Shown here one piece after another: positions 24,646-33,081 of a stretch of 64,000 bases of DNA (its first letter is position 1; each line of letters starts with the position of its first letter). The stretch is from Streptomyces sp. RB17 (lineage in GTDB: Bacteria; Actinomycetota; Actinomycetes; Streptomycetales; Streptomycetaceae): contig NZ_WEGL01000004.1 in NCBI RefSeq assembly GCF_009604455.1, positions 372,001-436,000 of the forward strand, read 5' to 3'. Below the pieces are notes generated by a model. It was not told the DNA's origin. It saw only the letters and a list, made by a program, of their open reading frames with translations, and did no database searches. The translations under genes were made by a program, and so were the position numbers.

Positions 24646-24748
24646 GTTCCCCAGGGGCGCGGGACTCTGCCGATGTGCGGCTCCGCCGCGTGGGCGCGAC
24701 CAGCGCCACGCACCCGCAGTCGGCGGACGACCCGCAGCCCCGAGCTCG
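24646..24748. repeat. Streptomyces-type intergenic repeat element
   Basis: The segment begins TTCCCCAGGGGCGCGGGACT and continues through GCGCGACCAGCGCCACGC to CCGCAGCCCCGAGCTC. This is the shape of a dispersed 'aggggcgcgggg-actg...cgcgacc' element found many times between Streptomyces genes. It fills most of the gap before the ATPase start. Recognition is from memory; copy number in this genome is unknown. Confidence 0.5.
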
Positions 24749-24783
24749 TAGCCGCACAGTCCACGAAGGGAAACCCATCCGCC

Positions 24784-27700
24784 ATGGCAACCGATGGTGC
24801 TCTGGATGCCGGTACCTACGAGGTGCTCCGCGACCGGCTGGCCGGGCACGCCGCGGAGCTCGCTCGGCGGGCCGAGGATCTCAACGCCCGCCGCGCCGAG
24901 GAGTTCGGCTCGGCGCGCCTCGACCTCGCGCGCACCGCTCGCCTCCGCACCGCGCACGCGTGCGTTCCGAGCGACATCGCGGCCGTAGGAGAGACCCTGC
25001 TCCTCGGCGCAACCGGCGGAGCAACGGACGTACTCGCGCTGTACGACCGTGACGGCGCGCGGCTGCCCGAGGACGCCGTACCCGGACTCCTCGACGACCC
25101 GGCGTTCGTCAAGGAGTTCACCGCGCTGCACCGCTACTACCGCGAAGCGAGCCTGCTGCGGCTCCGCCGGGTCGACGGCCGCCTGCTCGCGGTGTTCCGC
25201 ACCGGCGAGAACGCCGAGGACGTCCGCGTCCTGCGCTGGTCCCTCGCCGAGGACGGCCGCGTCGCGTTCCTGGACGCGCGCGGCGACCGCGACGACGTCT
25301 TCCCGCCGGCCCAGGACGTGACCTGGACGGAGACCACCCGCGAGGATCACGTCCTCGACCGCGACAGGCCGTATGTCGGCGTCCCCGGTGGGCTCGGGAT
25401 CTCGACCGTCGGCGGGACACTCACCGTCCGCACCCCGGACGGCGAGGAACTGTACGCCGAGCCCGTGCGGGAACCGCTGCAGGCGCTCGCGGACGCGGCG
25501 GTCGGGCATGCCCGGGTCGGTGCGCTGGTGCTGCTGCGGGTGCGGCCGTACAAGGAGGAGGACGACCGGTACCTCGTGTTCGACACGCTGTCCCGGACCG
25601 TCGTCCGGCTCGACGGGATCGGGCAGGCGTGCCGGCGGCTGCCCGAGGAGCAGGGCATCGTCTTCCCCGGCGGGTACTGCCTGGCCGGGGGCGGGCACAA
25701 GACGTATGACGTCGACGTGCACGGGCTGGAGTTCGAGCGGGAGGTCCGCGCCCCGAACGGTGAGGACGTGCTGTACGCCTTCCGGTCCCGGGCCGGGGGA
25801 CGCACGCTGCTGCTGTCGTACAACACCCTGCGCAAGGAGGTCGCGAACCCGCTGCCGTGCCGGGGCTGGGCGCTGTTCGAGGACGGCGCGCTCGCCGTGC
25901 TGCGCGACGGGGGCGCGGAGCCCGCGCACACCCATCCGGTGCAGTGGTGGACCTCGCCGTACGTCTCCGACACGCACGCCGCCGCGCTGCGCACCGGCAC
26001 CGGCGCCTTCGCCCGGGTCGGCAACGCGGACCTCGTGCGCGGGCTCGCCGACTGTCTGTCCGTGGCCCGGCTGGTGACCGACGGCATCGAGACGAGCGAG
26101 GGGTACCGGGCGCTGGTGGCGGCCTGTGTGCGGGCCGCCGACGTCCATCACTGGCTGACCGAGCCCGAACTGGGGGATCTCGCCGGACCGTTGGGCGAGG
26201 TCAGGGTCACCGCCGAGCAGGTGCTGGGCGAGTTCGAGACCGTACGGGAGCTCACCCGGCACGCGGCGGACGCCCTCGACGAGGCCGAGGCGCGGATCGC
26301 GGCCGTGGTGCGCCGGCTGCGCGGCGAGGCCCCGCGCGAGGCCGCCGCCTGGGTGCGCGGACTGACCGAACTCCGGCACGCGCACGGGCACCTGCTGACC
26401 CTGCGGGAGCTGCGGTACGTCGACGCCGCCCGGCTGGATGAGCTGGCGGGCGCCGCCGAGGCCGACCTCGCCGGGTTCGGGCGGCGCGCGGTGCAGTTCC
26501 TGGCCCGCGAGGACGCCTTCGCCGGGCAGCGGGAGGAGGTCGAGCGGCTGGTCGGCCAGGCGGCGGCCGTCCAGACCGTGGCCCAGGGCGCGCCGGTCGC
26601 CGCCCGGCTCGACGAGCTCACCGACGGGCTGCGCACGGTCACCGAGGTCGTGACCGGCCTCGACATCGCCGACGCCACCGTCCGTACGGCCGTCCTGGAG
26701 CGGATCGCCGAGGTGCTGGGCGGCGCCAACCGGGCCCGGGCGACCCTGGACGCCCGCCGCCGCAGCCTCCAGGACCGCGAGGGGCGGGCCGAGTTCGCCG
26801 CCGAGACCGCGCTGCTCGCCCAGGCCGTCACCGCCGCGCTCGCCGGGTCCGGCACGCCGGAGGAGTGCGACGACCAACTCGCCTCCGTGCTGGCCCGGTT
26901 GGAGGACCTGGACGGCCGGTTCGCCGAGATCTACGACTTCCTCGCCGAACTCGCCGAGCGGCGCGCCGAGATCTACGAGGCGTTCGCCGCCCGCAAGCAG
27001 TCCCTCGCCGACGCCCGCGCCCGCCGCGCCGAGCAGCTCGCGCTCTCGGCGGGGCGGATGCTGGAGACGGTCGCCCGCCGGGCCGCCACGCTGGCCGACG
27101 CCGACGCGGTCACCACGTACTTCGCCTCCGACCCGCTGGTCGCCAAGGTCCGCCGCACCGCCGACGAACTGCGCGCCCTCGGCGACAGCGTGCGCGCCGA
27201 GGAGCTCGACGGCCGGCTGAAGTCCGCTCGCCAGGAGGCCGCCCGCGCCCTGCGCGACCGCGCCGACCTGTACACCGAGGACGGCCGCACCCTGCTGCTC
27301 GGCGGCCACCGCTTCGCCGTCAACACCCAGCCGCTCGACCTCACCCTCGTCCCGCACGGCGACACCCTCGCTTTCGCGGTGACGGGCACCGACTACCGCC
27401 GCCCGGTGACGGACCCGGATGTCGCCGGGACCCGCCCGTTCTGGGACCGCCATGTGCCGTCCGAGTCCCCCGAGGTCTACCGCGCCGAGCACCTCGCCGC
27501 CCGCCTGCTCGCCGAGCACGGCCCGGCCGCCCTCGCCGCCGCCGACGACCTGCCGGACCTGGTCCGCCGGGCGGCGCAGGAGTCGTACGACGAGGGCTAC
27601 GAGCGCGGAGTCCACGACCACGACGCGACGCTCGTGCTCCAGGCCCTGCTGCCGCTGTACGACGGCGCCGGCACCCTGCGCCACGAGCCCGCCGCCCGCG

Positions 27701-29619
27701 CCGCCGCCCAGCTGTTCTGGGCGCACGGCACGACGGAGGAGACCCGGACGGCCTGGTCCCGGCGAGCGGCGTCGCTGGCCCGGGCCCGGGACGCCTTCGG
27801 TGCCGTACCGGCCATCGGGGAGCTGGAGGGGGAGCTGGCGGCGGCGATCGAGGCCTGGGACGTGCGGACGGCGGGCGGGGCGGCCGCCGCGTACCTCTTC
27901 GAGGAGCTGACCGGCGGCCCGGAGGGTTTTGTGCTCGGGGTCGCGGCACGCACCCTGCTGGAGAAGTTCCGGCACGCGGACAGGAGTTACCGGGGTGATC
28001 TGGAGGGACTGACCGACCTGGCCGCGCGCCGCCAGGTGGTGCACGCCTGGCTCGCCGCGTACGCCGCCGCCACCGGCACGGAGGCCGGACCCGGCGAACT
28101 GGCCGAGGCGGTCGCCGCCGAGCTCTGCCCCGGCCTGCCGCGCTACGACGGCGACGCGCCGCTGACGGCGACGGCGGAGGGACTGCTGGGCACGCACCCC
28201 CGCGTGGCCGGGGGCCGACTGCCCCTCCGCCTGGACGAGTTCCTGTCCCGCACGTCCCGCTTCGCCGCCTCGGACGTGCCCGCCTTCCGCGCCTACCAGC
28301 GCCGCCGTACGGCCCTGGTGGCGGCCGAACGCGACCGGCTCCGCCTGGACGACCACCGCCCCCGGGTGATGTCGGCGTTCGTCCGCAACCGCCTCGTCGA
28401 CGAGGTGTACCTGCCCCTGATCGGCGACAGCCTGGCCCGGCAGCTGGGCACCACCGGCGCATCGAAGCGCACCGACACCGGCGGACTGCTCCTGCTGGTC
28501 TCCCCGCCCGGCTACGGCAAGACGACGCTCATGGAGTACGTCGCCGACCGGCTCGGCCTGATGCTGGTCAAGGTCAGCGGCCCGGCGCTCGGCCACACCG
28601 TCACCTCGCTGGACCCGGCCGACGCCCCGGACGCCACCGCCCGCCGCGAGATCGAGAAGATCAACTTCGCGCTCGCGGCCGGCAACAACACGCTCCTGTA
28701 CCTGGACGACATCCAGCACACCTCGCCCGAACTGCTGCAGAAGTTCATCCCGCTGTGCGACGCCACCCGGCGGGTGGAGGGCGTGTGGGACGGCGAGCCG
28801 CGCACCTACGACCTGCGCGGCAAGCGCTTCGCGGTCTGCATGGCCGGCAACCCCTACACCGAGTCCGGCGAACGCTTCCGCATCCCCGACATGCTCGCCA
28901 GCCGCGCCGACGTGTGGAACCTCGGCGACGTCCTCACCGGCAAGGAGGACGTCTTCGCGCTCAGCTTCGTCGAGAACGCCCTCACCGCCAACCCGGTGCT
29001 GGCCCCGCTCGCCGCGCGTGACCGCGCCGACCTGGACCTCCTGGTCCGGCTGGCCGACGCCGACCCTCGCCCGGACTCCGTCCGGGGGGACCCCCATCTC
29101 GCTGCGCTCGGGGGTGCCGACCGTCTGACCCGGCCGATGCCGCCGGCGGAACTTCAGGCGGCGGTGGCCGTGCTGCGGCATGTGAACGCGGTCCGCGAGA
29201 CGGTGCTGAAGGTGAACGAGGCCTACATCGCCTCCGCCGCCCAGTCGGAGGCCGCCCGCACGGAACCTCCCTTCCGTCTCCAGGGCTCGTACCGCGACAT
29301 GAACCGGATCGCCCAGCGTCTGCGCCCGGTCATGAACGACGCCGAACGCGAGGCCGTCGTCGACGACCACTACACGGCCGAGGCCCAGACCCTCAGCACG
29401 GGTGCCGAGGCCAGCCTGCTGAAACTCGCCGAACTGCGCGGCTCGCTGAGCCCGGCGCAGGCCGCCCGCTGGACCGAGGTCAAGACCGCCCACGCGCGCG
29501 CCCGCGCCCTCGGCGGACACGAGGAGGATCCGGTCGGCCGGGCGGTGTCCGCGCTGGGACTGCTGGCGGACCGGATCGCGGCGGTGGAGTCGGCGATCCG
29601 CTCGGCGGGGGAGGGGTGA
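24784..29619 (+). CDS. Giant AAA ATPase ('DNA repair ATPase' family), 1611 aa
   Basis: ATG 24784 follows AAGGG. The protein has an N-terminal beta-rich propeller-like region (about 60-420: LLGATGGATDVLALYD, YLVFDTLSRTVVRLDGIG), a helical coiled-coil middle (about 420-850), another beta/alpha section, and a C-terminal AAA domain. In that domain the Walker A is SPPGYGKTT (about 1240-1248), Walker B is LLYLDDIQ (about 1304-1310), followed by AGNPYTESGERFRIPDML. Relatives are annotated as DNA repair ATPases, but the experimental basis is thin. Pairing with a flotillin suggests ATP-driven work at the membrane or on damaged complexes, which is inference. A GC mini-palindrome lies inside (29084). 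Confidence 0.93.
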   Translation: MATDGALDAGTYEVLRDRLAGHAAELARRAEDLNARRAEEFGSARLDLARTARLRTAHACVPSDIAAVGETLLLGATGGATDVLALYDRDGARLPEDAVPGLLDDPAFVKEFTALHRYYREASLLRLRRVDGRLLAVFRTGENAEDVRVLRWSLAEDGRVAFLDARGDRDDVFPPAQDVTWTETTREDHVLDRDRPYVGVPGGLGISTVGGTLTVRTPDGEELYAEPVREPLQALADAAVGHARVGALVLLRVRPYKEEDDRYLVFDTLSRTVVRLDGIGQACRRLPEEQGIVFPGGYCLAGGGHKTYDVDVHGLEFEREVRAPNGEDVLYAFRSRAGGRTLLLSYNTLRKEVANPLPCRGWALFEDGALAVLRDGGAEPAHTHPVQWWTSPYVSDTHAAALRTGTGAFARVGNADLVRGLADCLSVARLVTDGIETSEGYRALVAACVRAADVHHWLTEPELGDLAGPLGEVRVTAEQVLGEFETVRELTRHAADALDEAEARIAAVVRRLRGEAPREAAAWVRGLTELRHAHGHLLTLRELRYVDAARLDELAGAAEADLAGFGRRAVQFLAREDAFAGQREEVERLVGQAAAVQTVAQGAPVAARLDELTDGLRTVTEVVTGLDIADATVRTAVLERIAEVLGGANRARATLDARRRSLQDREGRAEFAAETALLAQAVTAALAGSGTPEECDDQLASVLARLEDLDGRFAEIYDFLAELAERRAEIYEAFAARKQSLADARARRAEQLALSAGRMLETVARRAATLADADAVTTYFASDPLVAKVRRTADELRALGDSVRAEELDGRLKSARQEAARALRDRADLYTEDGRTLLLGGHRFAVNTQPLDLTLVPHGDTLAFAVTGTDYRRPVTDPDVAGTRPFWDRHVPSESPEVYRAEHLAARLLAEHGPAALAAADDLPDLVRRAAQESYDEGYERGVHDHDATLVLQALLPLYDGAGTLRHEPAARAAAQLFWAHGTTEETRTAWSRRAASLARARDAFGAVPAIGELEGELAAAIEAWDVRTAGGAAAAYLFEELTGGPEGFVLGVAARTLLEKFRHADRSYRGDLEGLTDLAARRQVVHAWLAAYAAATGTEAGPGELAEAVAAELCPGLPRYDGDAPLTATAEGLLGTHPRVAGGRLPLRLDEFLSRTSRFAASDVPAFRAYQRRRTALVAAERDRLRLDDHRPRVMSAFVRNRLVDEVYLPLIGDSLARQLGTTGASKRTDTGGLLLLVSPPGYGKTTLMEYVADRLGLMLVKVSGPALGHTVTSLDPADAPDATARREIEKINFALAAGNNTLLYLDDIQHTSPELLQKFIPLCDATRRVEGVWDGEPRTYDLRGKRFAVCMAGNPYTESGERFRIPDMLASRADVWNLGDVLTGKEDVFALSFVENALTANPVLAPLAARDRADLDLLVRLADADPRPDSVRGDPHLAALGGADRLTRPMPPAELQAAVAVLRHVNAVRETVLKVNEAYIASAAQSEAARTEPPFRLQGSYRDMNRIAQRLRPVMNDAEREAVVDDHYTAEAQTLSTGAEASLLKLAELRGSLSPAQAARWTEVKTAHARARALGGHEEDPVGRAVSALGLLADRIAAVESAIRSAGEG
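29084..29118. repeat. GC mini-palindrome inserted in the ATPase gene
   Basis: GGGGGGACCCCC followed by ATCTCGCTGCGCTC and GGGGGTGCC forms an ACCCCC/GGGGGT stem with a 14-nt loop. It codes for RGDPHLAALGG in frame between conserved AAA segments. The same type of short element recurs inside many Streptomyces genes, so it looks like an inserted mobile mini-repeat tolerated in a loop. Confidence 0.55.
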
Positions 29620-29653
29620 GGTCGGCTGCCGGGTGCGGGTGTCTACGGCGCCG

Positions 29654-30154
29654 TCAGCAGCCCGTGCTCGAGGAGATGGGCACGAACGTCACGCGGGTGT
29701 GGTCGTCGGCGTCCAGGGTGTGGTTGTAGTCGACCCGGTCCACGCGGTACCAGACGTCGTCCCGCTTGCGGTTGCCGTTCACGTCGTCCAGGCGGACGCA
29801 CCACCGCTCCGGGCGCAGTTCCCTGCGGTAGCGCTCGGTGCCGTACTGCACCTTGTGGCAGTCCTGGTAGTGCTCGGTGGTGTACCAGGTGCGGGTGCTG
29901 CGGTGGCTGCCGGAGCCGGAGCGGGAGGTGTGGCGGACCTGGTGGGTGCCGGTGGTGCACCTCTTGACCATGTGCGGCCGGGTGGCCTGCGTGGTCTTCC
30001 TGGTGACGTGGCGGAGCGAGTCCTTGAGGCCGTAGACGGGGTCGGGGCCGGAGTCGTCCCCTCCGTGGCCGCCGCCGCACGCGGCGAGGGCGGCCAGCAG
30101 GAGCGCCGTCACACCGGCCGTACGCAGTCGCTTGACGGACTTCGTGTCGAACAT
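29654..30154 (-). CDS. Small secreted lipoprotein
   Basis: ATG 30154 follows GGGGGAGAGAC. The 166-residue product has a signal ending in a lipobox TALLLAALAAC (Cys26), then a Gly/Asp-rich linker and a domain rich in Arg, Tyr and His (RTWYTTEHYQDCHKVQYGTE, RRELRPERWCVRLDDVNGN). Three Cys in the mature domain could form disulphides. No known family. It converges on the ATPase gene. Confidence 0.85.
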   Translation of the reverse strand: MFDTKSVKRLRTAGVTALLLAALAACGGGHGGDDSGPDPVYGLKDSLRHVTRKTTQATRPHMVKRCTTGTHQVRHTSRSGSGSHRSTRTWYTTEHYQDCHKVQYGTERYRRELRPERWCVRLDDVNGNRKRDDVWYRVDRVDYNHTLDADDHTRVTFVPISSSTGC

Positions 30155-30224
30155 GTGTCTCTCCCCCCGTCGCCGGACGCGTAGCGTAGCCGATCGACGG
30201 GGGACGCCTCTCTGGGGGAGTTCG

Positions 30225-31067
30225 TCAGCCGAGGCAGAGCAGGACCAGGCAGAGCTGGTTGGAGGGGGTCGACGCAGGGGACGTCGGTGAGGTGGAGGTC
30301 CCGCTGTTCGTCCCGGTGTTCGTCCCGCTGTTCGTGCCCGTGGAGGGTGTCGGCTGGGGCGCGGTGCCGGAGGTGCCCGTGCTCGTGCCGGACGAGGTCG
30401 CCGGGGTGCTCGCCGGCTGCGGTGCGGCCGGGGCCGCCGGTGCGGTCCGCTGCGGGGCCGCCACGGCGGTGTGCGGGTGGGCGGCGGACCGGGCCGCGTC
30501 GGGCGCGGGGGCGAGGGACTGCTGCCGGGGGGCGTTCGCGGCGGGCGTCCGTGCCGCCGTCGGTGTGGCGGGGGTGTGCCGGTGTGTGGTGGCGGGCGAC
30601 GCGGGTGTGGACGACGCCGGGCTGCTGGGCGCGGCCGACGGCTCCTCGGTGAGGCCCATGCTCCGGTTGTCCGGCGCGGTCGCCGCCTGGGCGCGGTCGG
30701 CGTTGCCACGGTCCAGCGAGGCGAGGGTCAGGCCGCCGCCGACGAGCGCGACGGCGGTCGCCACCACGGCCCGCCGCTGGCTCTTCTTCCAGCGGGCCCG
30801 CTGCCGGCGCCGTGCGGCGCGTCCCTGCGGGGCGGCCGGCGCGTCGGTGACGTCGGCGGGCGGTACGTCCGTGGCCGTGTCCGCGATGTCGTCGCCGGGC
30901 AGCTCGGCGGCAGGTTCCCCGGCACCGAACCAGCTGTCCGCGGCGAATGGTGCCGCCGTGCGGCCGGTGGTGGAGCGGGGCGGGGCTATGTCCGGGGCGT
31001 AGGCACCGCACCCCGGGCAGACCAGGGCGCCATTGAGGTGCCGGCGGCACGAGGAGCAGTAGTCCAT
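30225..31067 (-). CDS. Zinc-ribbon membrane protein with low-complexity tail (SCO2400-like)
   Basis: ATG 31067 follows AGGA. The 280-residue protein begins MDYCSSCRRHLNGALVCPGCG, two CxxC knuckles of a zinc ribbon. A basic segment (RAARRRQRARWKKSQRR) and one membrane helix (AVVATAVALVGGGLTLASL) follow, then a Ser/Thr/Pro/Ala tail of about 130 residues ending LCLVLLCLG. It resembles the SCO2400-type family in Streptomyces. The ribbon is cytosolic and the tail is probably external. Function unknown. Confidence 0.88.
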   Translation of the reverse strand: MDYCSSCRRHLNGALVCPGCGAYAPDIAPPRSTTGRTAAPFAADSWFGAGEPAAELPGDDIADTATDVPPADVTDAPAAPQGRAARRRQRARWKKSQRRAVVATAVALVGGGLTLASLDRGNADRAQAATAPDNRSMGLTEEPSAAPSSPASSTPASPATTHRHTPATPTAARTPAANAPRQQSLAPAPDAARSAAHPHTAVAAPQRTAPAAPAAPQPASTPATSSGTSTGTSGTAPQPTPSTGTNSGTNTGTNSGTSTSPTSPASTPSNQLCLVLLCLG

Positions 31068-31258
31068 GTGTGGTCTTCCTGAGTCCAGGGGGAGCGGGCG
31101 ACCGTCACGGTAACGAGCCTTTCGAAAGGCTGTGTGCAGCCCGTGTGGCACTCCTGCACAGATTCGGCGGGTCTTTTCCTGTGTCCCGGCCGGGTCCGGG
31201 CCGTGCACCTCGGCATAGTGGCGGGCGGCTCGCACACCGGACCGGCAGGAGGAGACGC

Positions 31259-32032
31259 ATGCTCGGCACACATTTCCGCACCGGCTCGCCCATCTGGATC
31301 GACTTGGGCAGCCCCGACACCGAGGCGGCCGTCGCCTTCTACGGCGCCGTCTTCGGCTGGGAGTTCGCCTCGGCGGGCCCGGCAGGCGGCGGCTACGGCT
31401 TCTTCCAGAAGAACGGCGGCATGGTGGCCGGCCTCGGCCCGCTGACCGAACAGGGGGCGAGATCCGCCTGGATGACGTACTTCCGCACCGACGACGCCCG
31501 GGCCACGGCCCGGGCCGTGACCGACGCCGGCGGCAGGCTGCGCGCCGAGCCGGTCAGCATGGGCGAGACCACCTTCGCCCAGTTCACCGACCCGCAGGGC
31601 GCGCAGTTCGCGGTGCTGCAGAACGGGCAGGGCCTGCAGCGGGCGTCGGAGGTCGGCGCGCTGGTGTGGGCGGAACTGCACGTCGGCGACCCGCAGGCGG
31701 CCATCGGCTTCTACCGCCACCTGTTCGGCTGGCGGTCGCAGGAGATGCAGGCGCCGGGCATGACGTACCAGGTCCTCAGCATCGGGGAGGGCGACCAGCA
31801 GGAGGGTTCCTTCGGCGGTGTGGCCCCGCTGCAGGACGACCGGGAGGACGCCCGCTGGGTGCCGTACTTCGCCGTGGCCGACGCGGACGCGATCGTCGCG
31901 GCGACGGGCGACAGCGGCGGCTCGGTCCTGATGCCGGCGGCGAACGTCCCCGGCGTCGGCCGCATCGCCTGGCTCTCCGACCCGGCCCGGGCGGTCTTCG
32001 CCGTACTCCGTCCGGATCCGCGTCAGACCTGA
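31259..32032 (+). CDS. VOC-fold (glyoxalase-like) protein, two domains
   Basis: ATG 31259 follows AGGAGGA. The 257-residue product carries two VOC modules: IDLGSPDTEAAVAFYGAVFGWEF near residue 12 and ELHVGDPQAAIGFYRHLFGW near residue 140. Each has the beta-alpha-beta-beta-beta pattern. Such proteins include glyoxalases, dioxygenases and drug-binding proteins; no substrate can be assigned. A 22-bp stretch near its 3' end (31877-31898) recurs exactly at 32197. Confidence 0.9.
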   Translation: MLGTHFRTGSPIWIDLGSPDTEAAVAFYGAVFGWEFASAGPAGGGYGFFQKNGGMVAGLGPLTEQGARSAWMTYFRTDDARATARAVTDAGGRLRAEPVSMGETTFAQFTDPQGAQFAVLQNGQGLQRASEVGALVWAELHVGDPQAAIGFYRHLFGWRSQEMQAPGMTYQVLSIGEGDQQEGSFGGVAPLQDDREDARWVPYFAVADADAIVAATGDSGGSVLMPAANVPGVGRIAWLSDPARAVFAVLRPDPRQT

Positions 32033-32187
32033 CGTCGACTGGGCCGCTGCCGCGTCAAGGTGGGGCACCTGGGCCGGCCGGCGTTGTTCCACCCTCCCGG
32101 GCCTCCTCGGCCCGCTTCGACGCCGGGTGGGAGGGACGCGGGTTCCGGCGCAGTGCAAACCGCGCACAGGAGGAGTCGGCAGGCCGG

Positions 32188-32718
32188 CTACCGGCAGCCG
32201 ACGCGGACGCGATCGTCGGTGGCCCTCCGTCCCCACGGCTTGAAGACGGACAGCACGACGATCGAGAGGTACAGCAGCAGCGCGACGGACGGCACGATCA
32301 CGGTGTTGTAGCGGATGACCCCCAGGTGCATGGCCGCGATCGAGCCGGTCGGGTGCCGGGCCACGGCGTGCACCGCGTCGTGCAGCCGGGCGGTGAGAGC
32401 GAAGACCGAGGCCGCCGTCGCCGCCAGGGTCAGCCAGAACTTGGTGGCGACCCAGTAGTGGCGGAACAGGCCCCAGGGCGTGCCGAGGCTCAGCACCACT
32501 CCGCTGAGCAGGGTGAGCAGGCTCAGCGGGACGATCAGCGCGTCGCCCAGCATTCCCATCGCGCGGTACGCGGTCCGCAGTGTGTCCGCGTCGTCGGTTG
32601 TCAGTGCTGTGGCCCCCAGGGTGAGCAGGCAGAGCATCAGCGCCAGCCAGCCGACGGAGACGACCACATGCACGACGATCCAGCTCTTGCGGGCCCTCGG
32701 TGACAGTCGACGGCTCAC
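32188..32718 (-). CDS. Small membrane protein, DUF2269-like
   Basis: GTG 32718 is chosen because GGAGGAAG lies seven bases upstream; the longer frame to 32877 has no membrane-protein character. The 176-residue product has four hydrophobic helices (SWIVVHVVVSVGWLALMLCLLTL, ALIVPLSLLTLLSGVVLSLG, WLTLAATAASVFALTARLH, VALLLYLSIVVLSVFKPWG). This resembles DUF2269/DUF2391-like integral membrane proteins. Function unknown. Confidence 0.85.
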   Translation of the reverse strand: MSRRLSPRARKSWIVVHVVVSVGWLALMLCLLTLGATALTTDDADTLRTAYRAMGMLGDALIVPLSLLTLLSGVVLSLGTPWGLFRHYWVATKFWLTLAATAASVFALTARLHDAVHAVARHPTGSIAAMHLGVIRYNTVIVPSVALLLYLSIVVLSVFKPWGRRATDDRVRVGCR

Positions 32719-33081
32719 TTCACTTCCTCCGGGTCCGGCTACGGGCGCCCGTCCAGCGTCCCCGGCCGGCCGGCCCGCCGCGTCCGCCGGCGGAAGCAAC
32801 GTCGGCTGCGCCGAGCCGAGTACCGCCAACACCGAGCGCCCGTGCTGCCGCTCAGGCACCGCCCTTTGTTCACCCACTGTTCGAACGCGCTTTCCGGTGC
32901 CCCCCGCGCTTCATCACATACGGTCCTGCTGCCGACGAGTGATCGCTGTCACCCGGAGCGCAGCGCGATGCGCAGGCACGCGCGCGCCGAAGTCGCCCGG
33001 TCCGTGCACGAGTTCGCGAGGGGCGCGAGGGGGCGGGGCGCTCGCGGCGGTCAAGCAGGCACTCTTCAGGGGGGCTTCTCG
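32719..33081. other. Non-coding divergent region
   Basis: A 363-bp gap separates the DUF2269-like gene (minus) and the secreted protein gene (plus). It presumably carries both promoters. I see only a weak GTGA-N6-TCAC dyad near 32939 and a GC-rich stretch ending in the ribosome site CAGGGGGG. No open frame with coding bias was accepted here. Confidence 0.6.

Noticed and set aside
22383..24785. 800-residue leucine-rich frame opposite the flotillin gene
   Set aside because: The Leu/Gly/Asp repeats arise only because the coiled coil's Ala/Glu/Lys codons are complemented; there is no independent coding signal.
24484..29520. 1678-residue open frame opposite the AAA ATPase gene
   Set aside because: It is a GC-rich antisense shadow: Gly/Arg/Gln-rich, no domains, no ribosome site, while the sense frame has clear AAA motifs.
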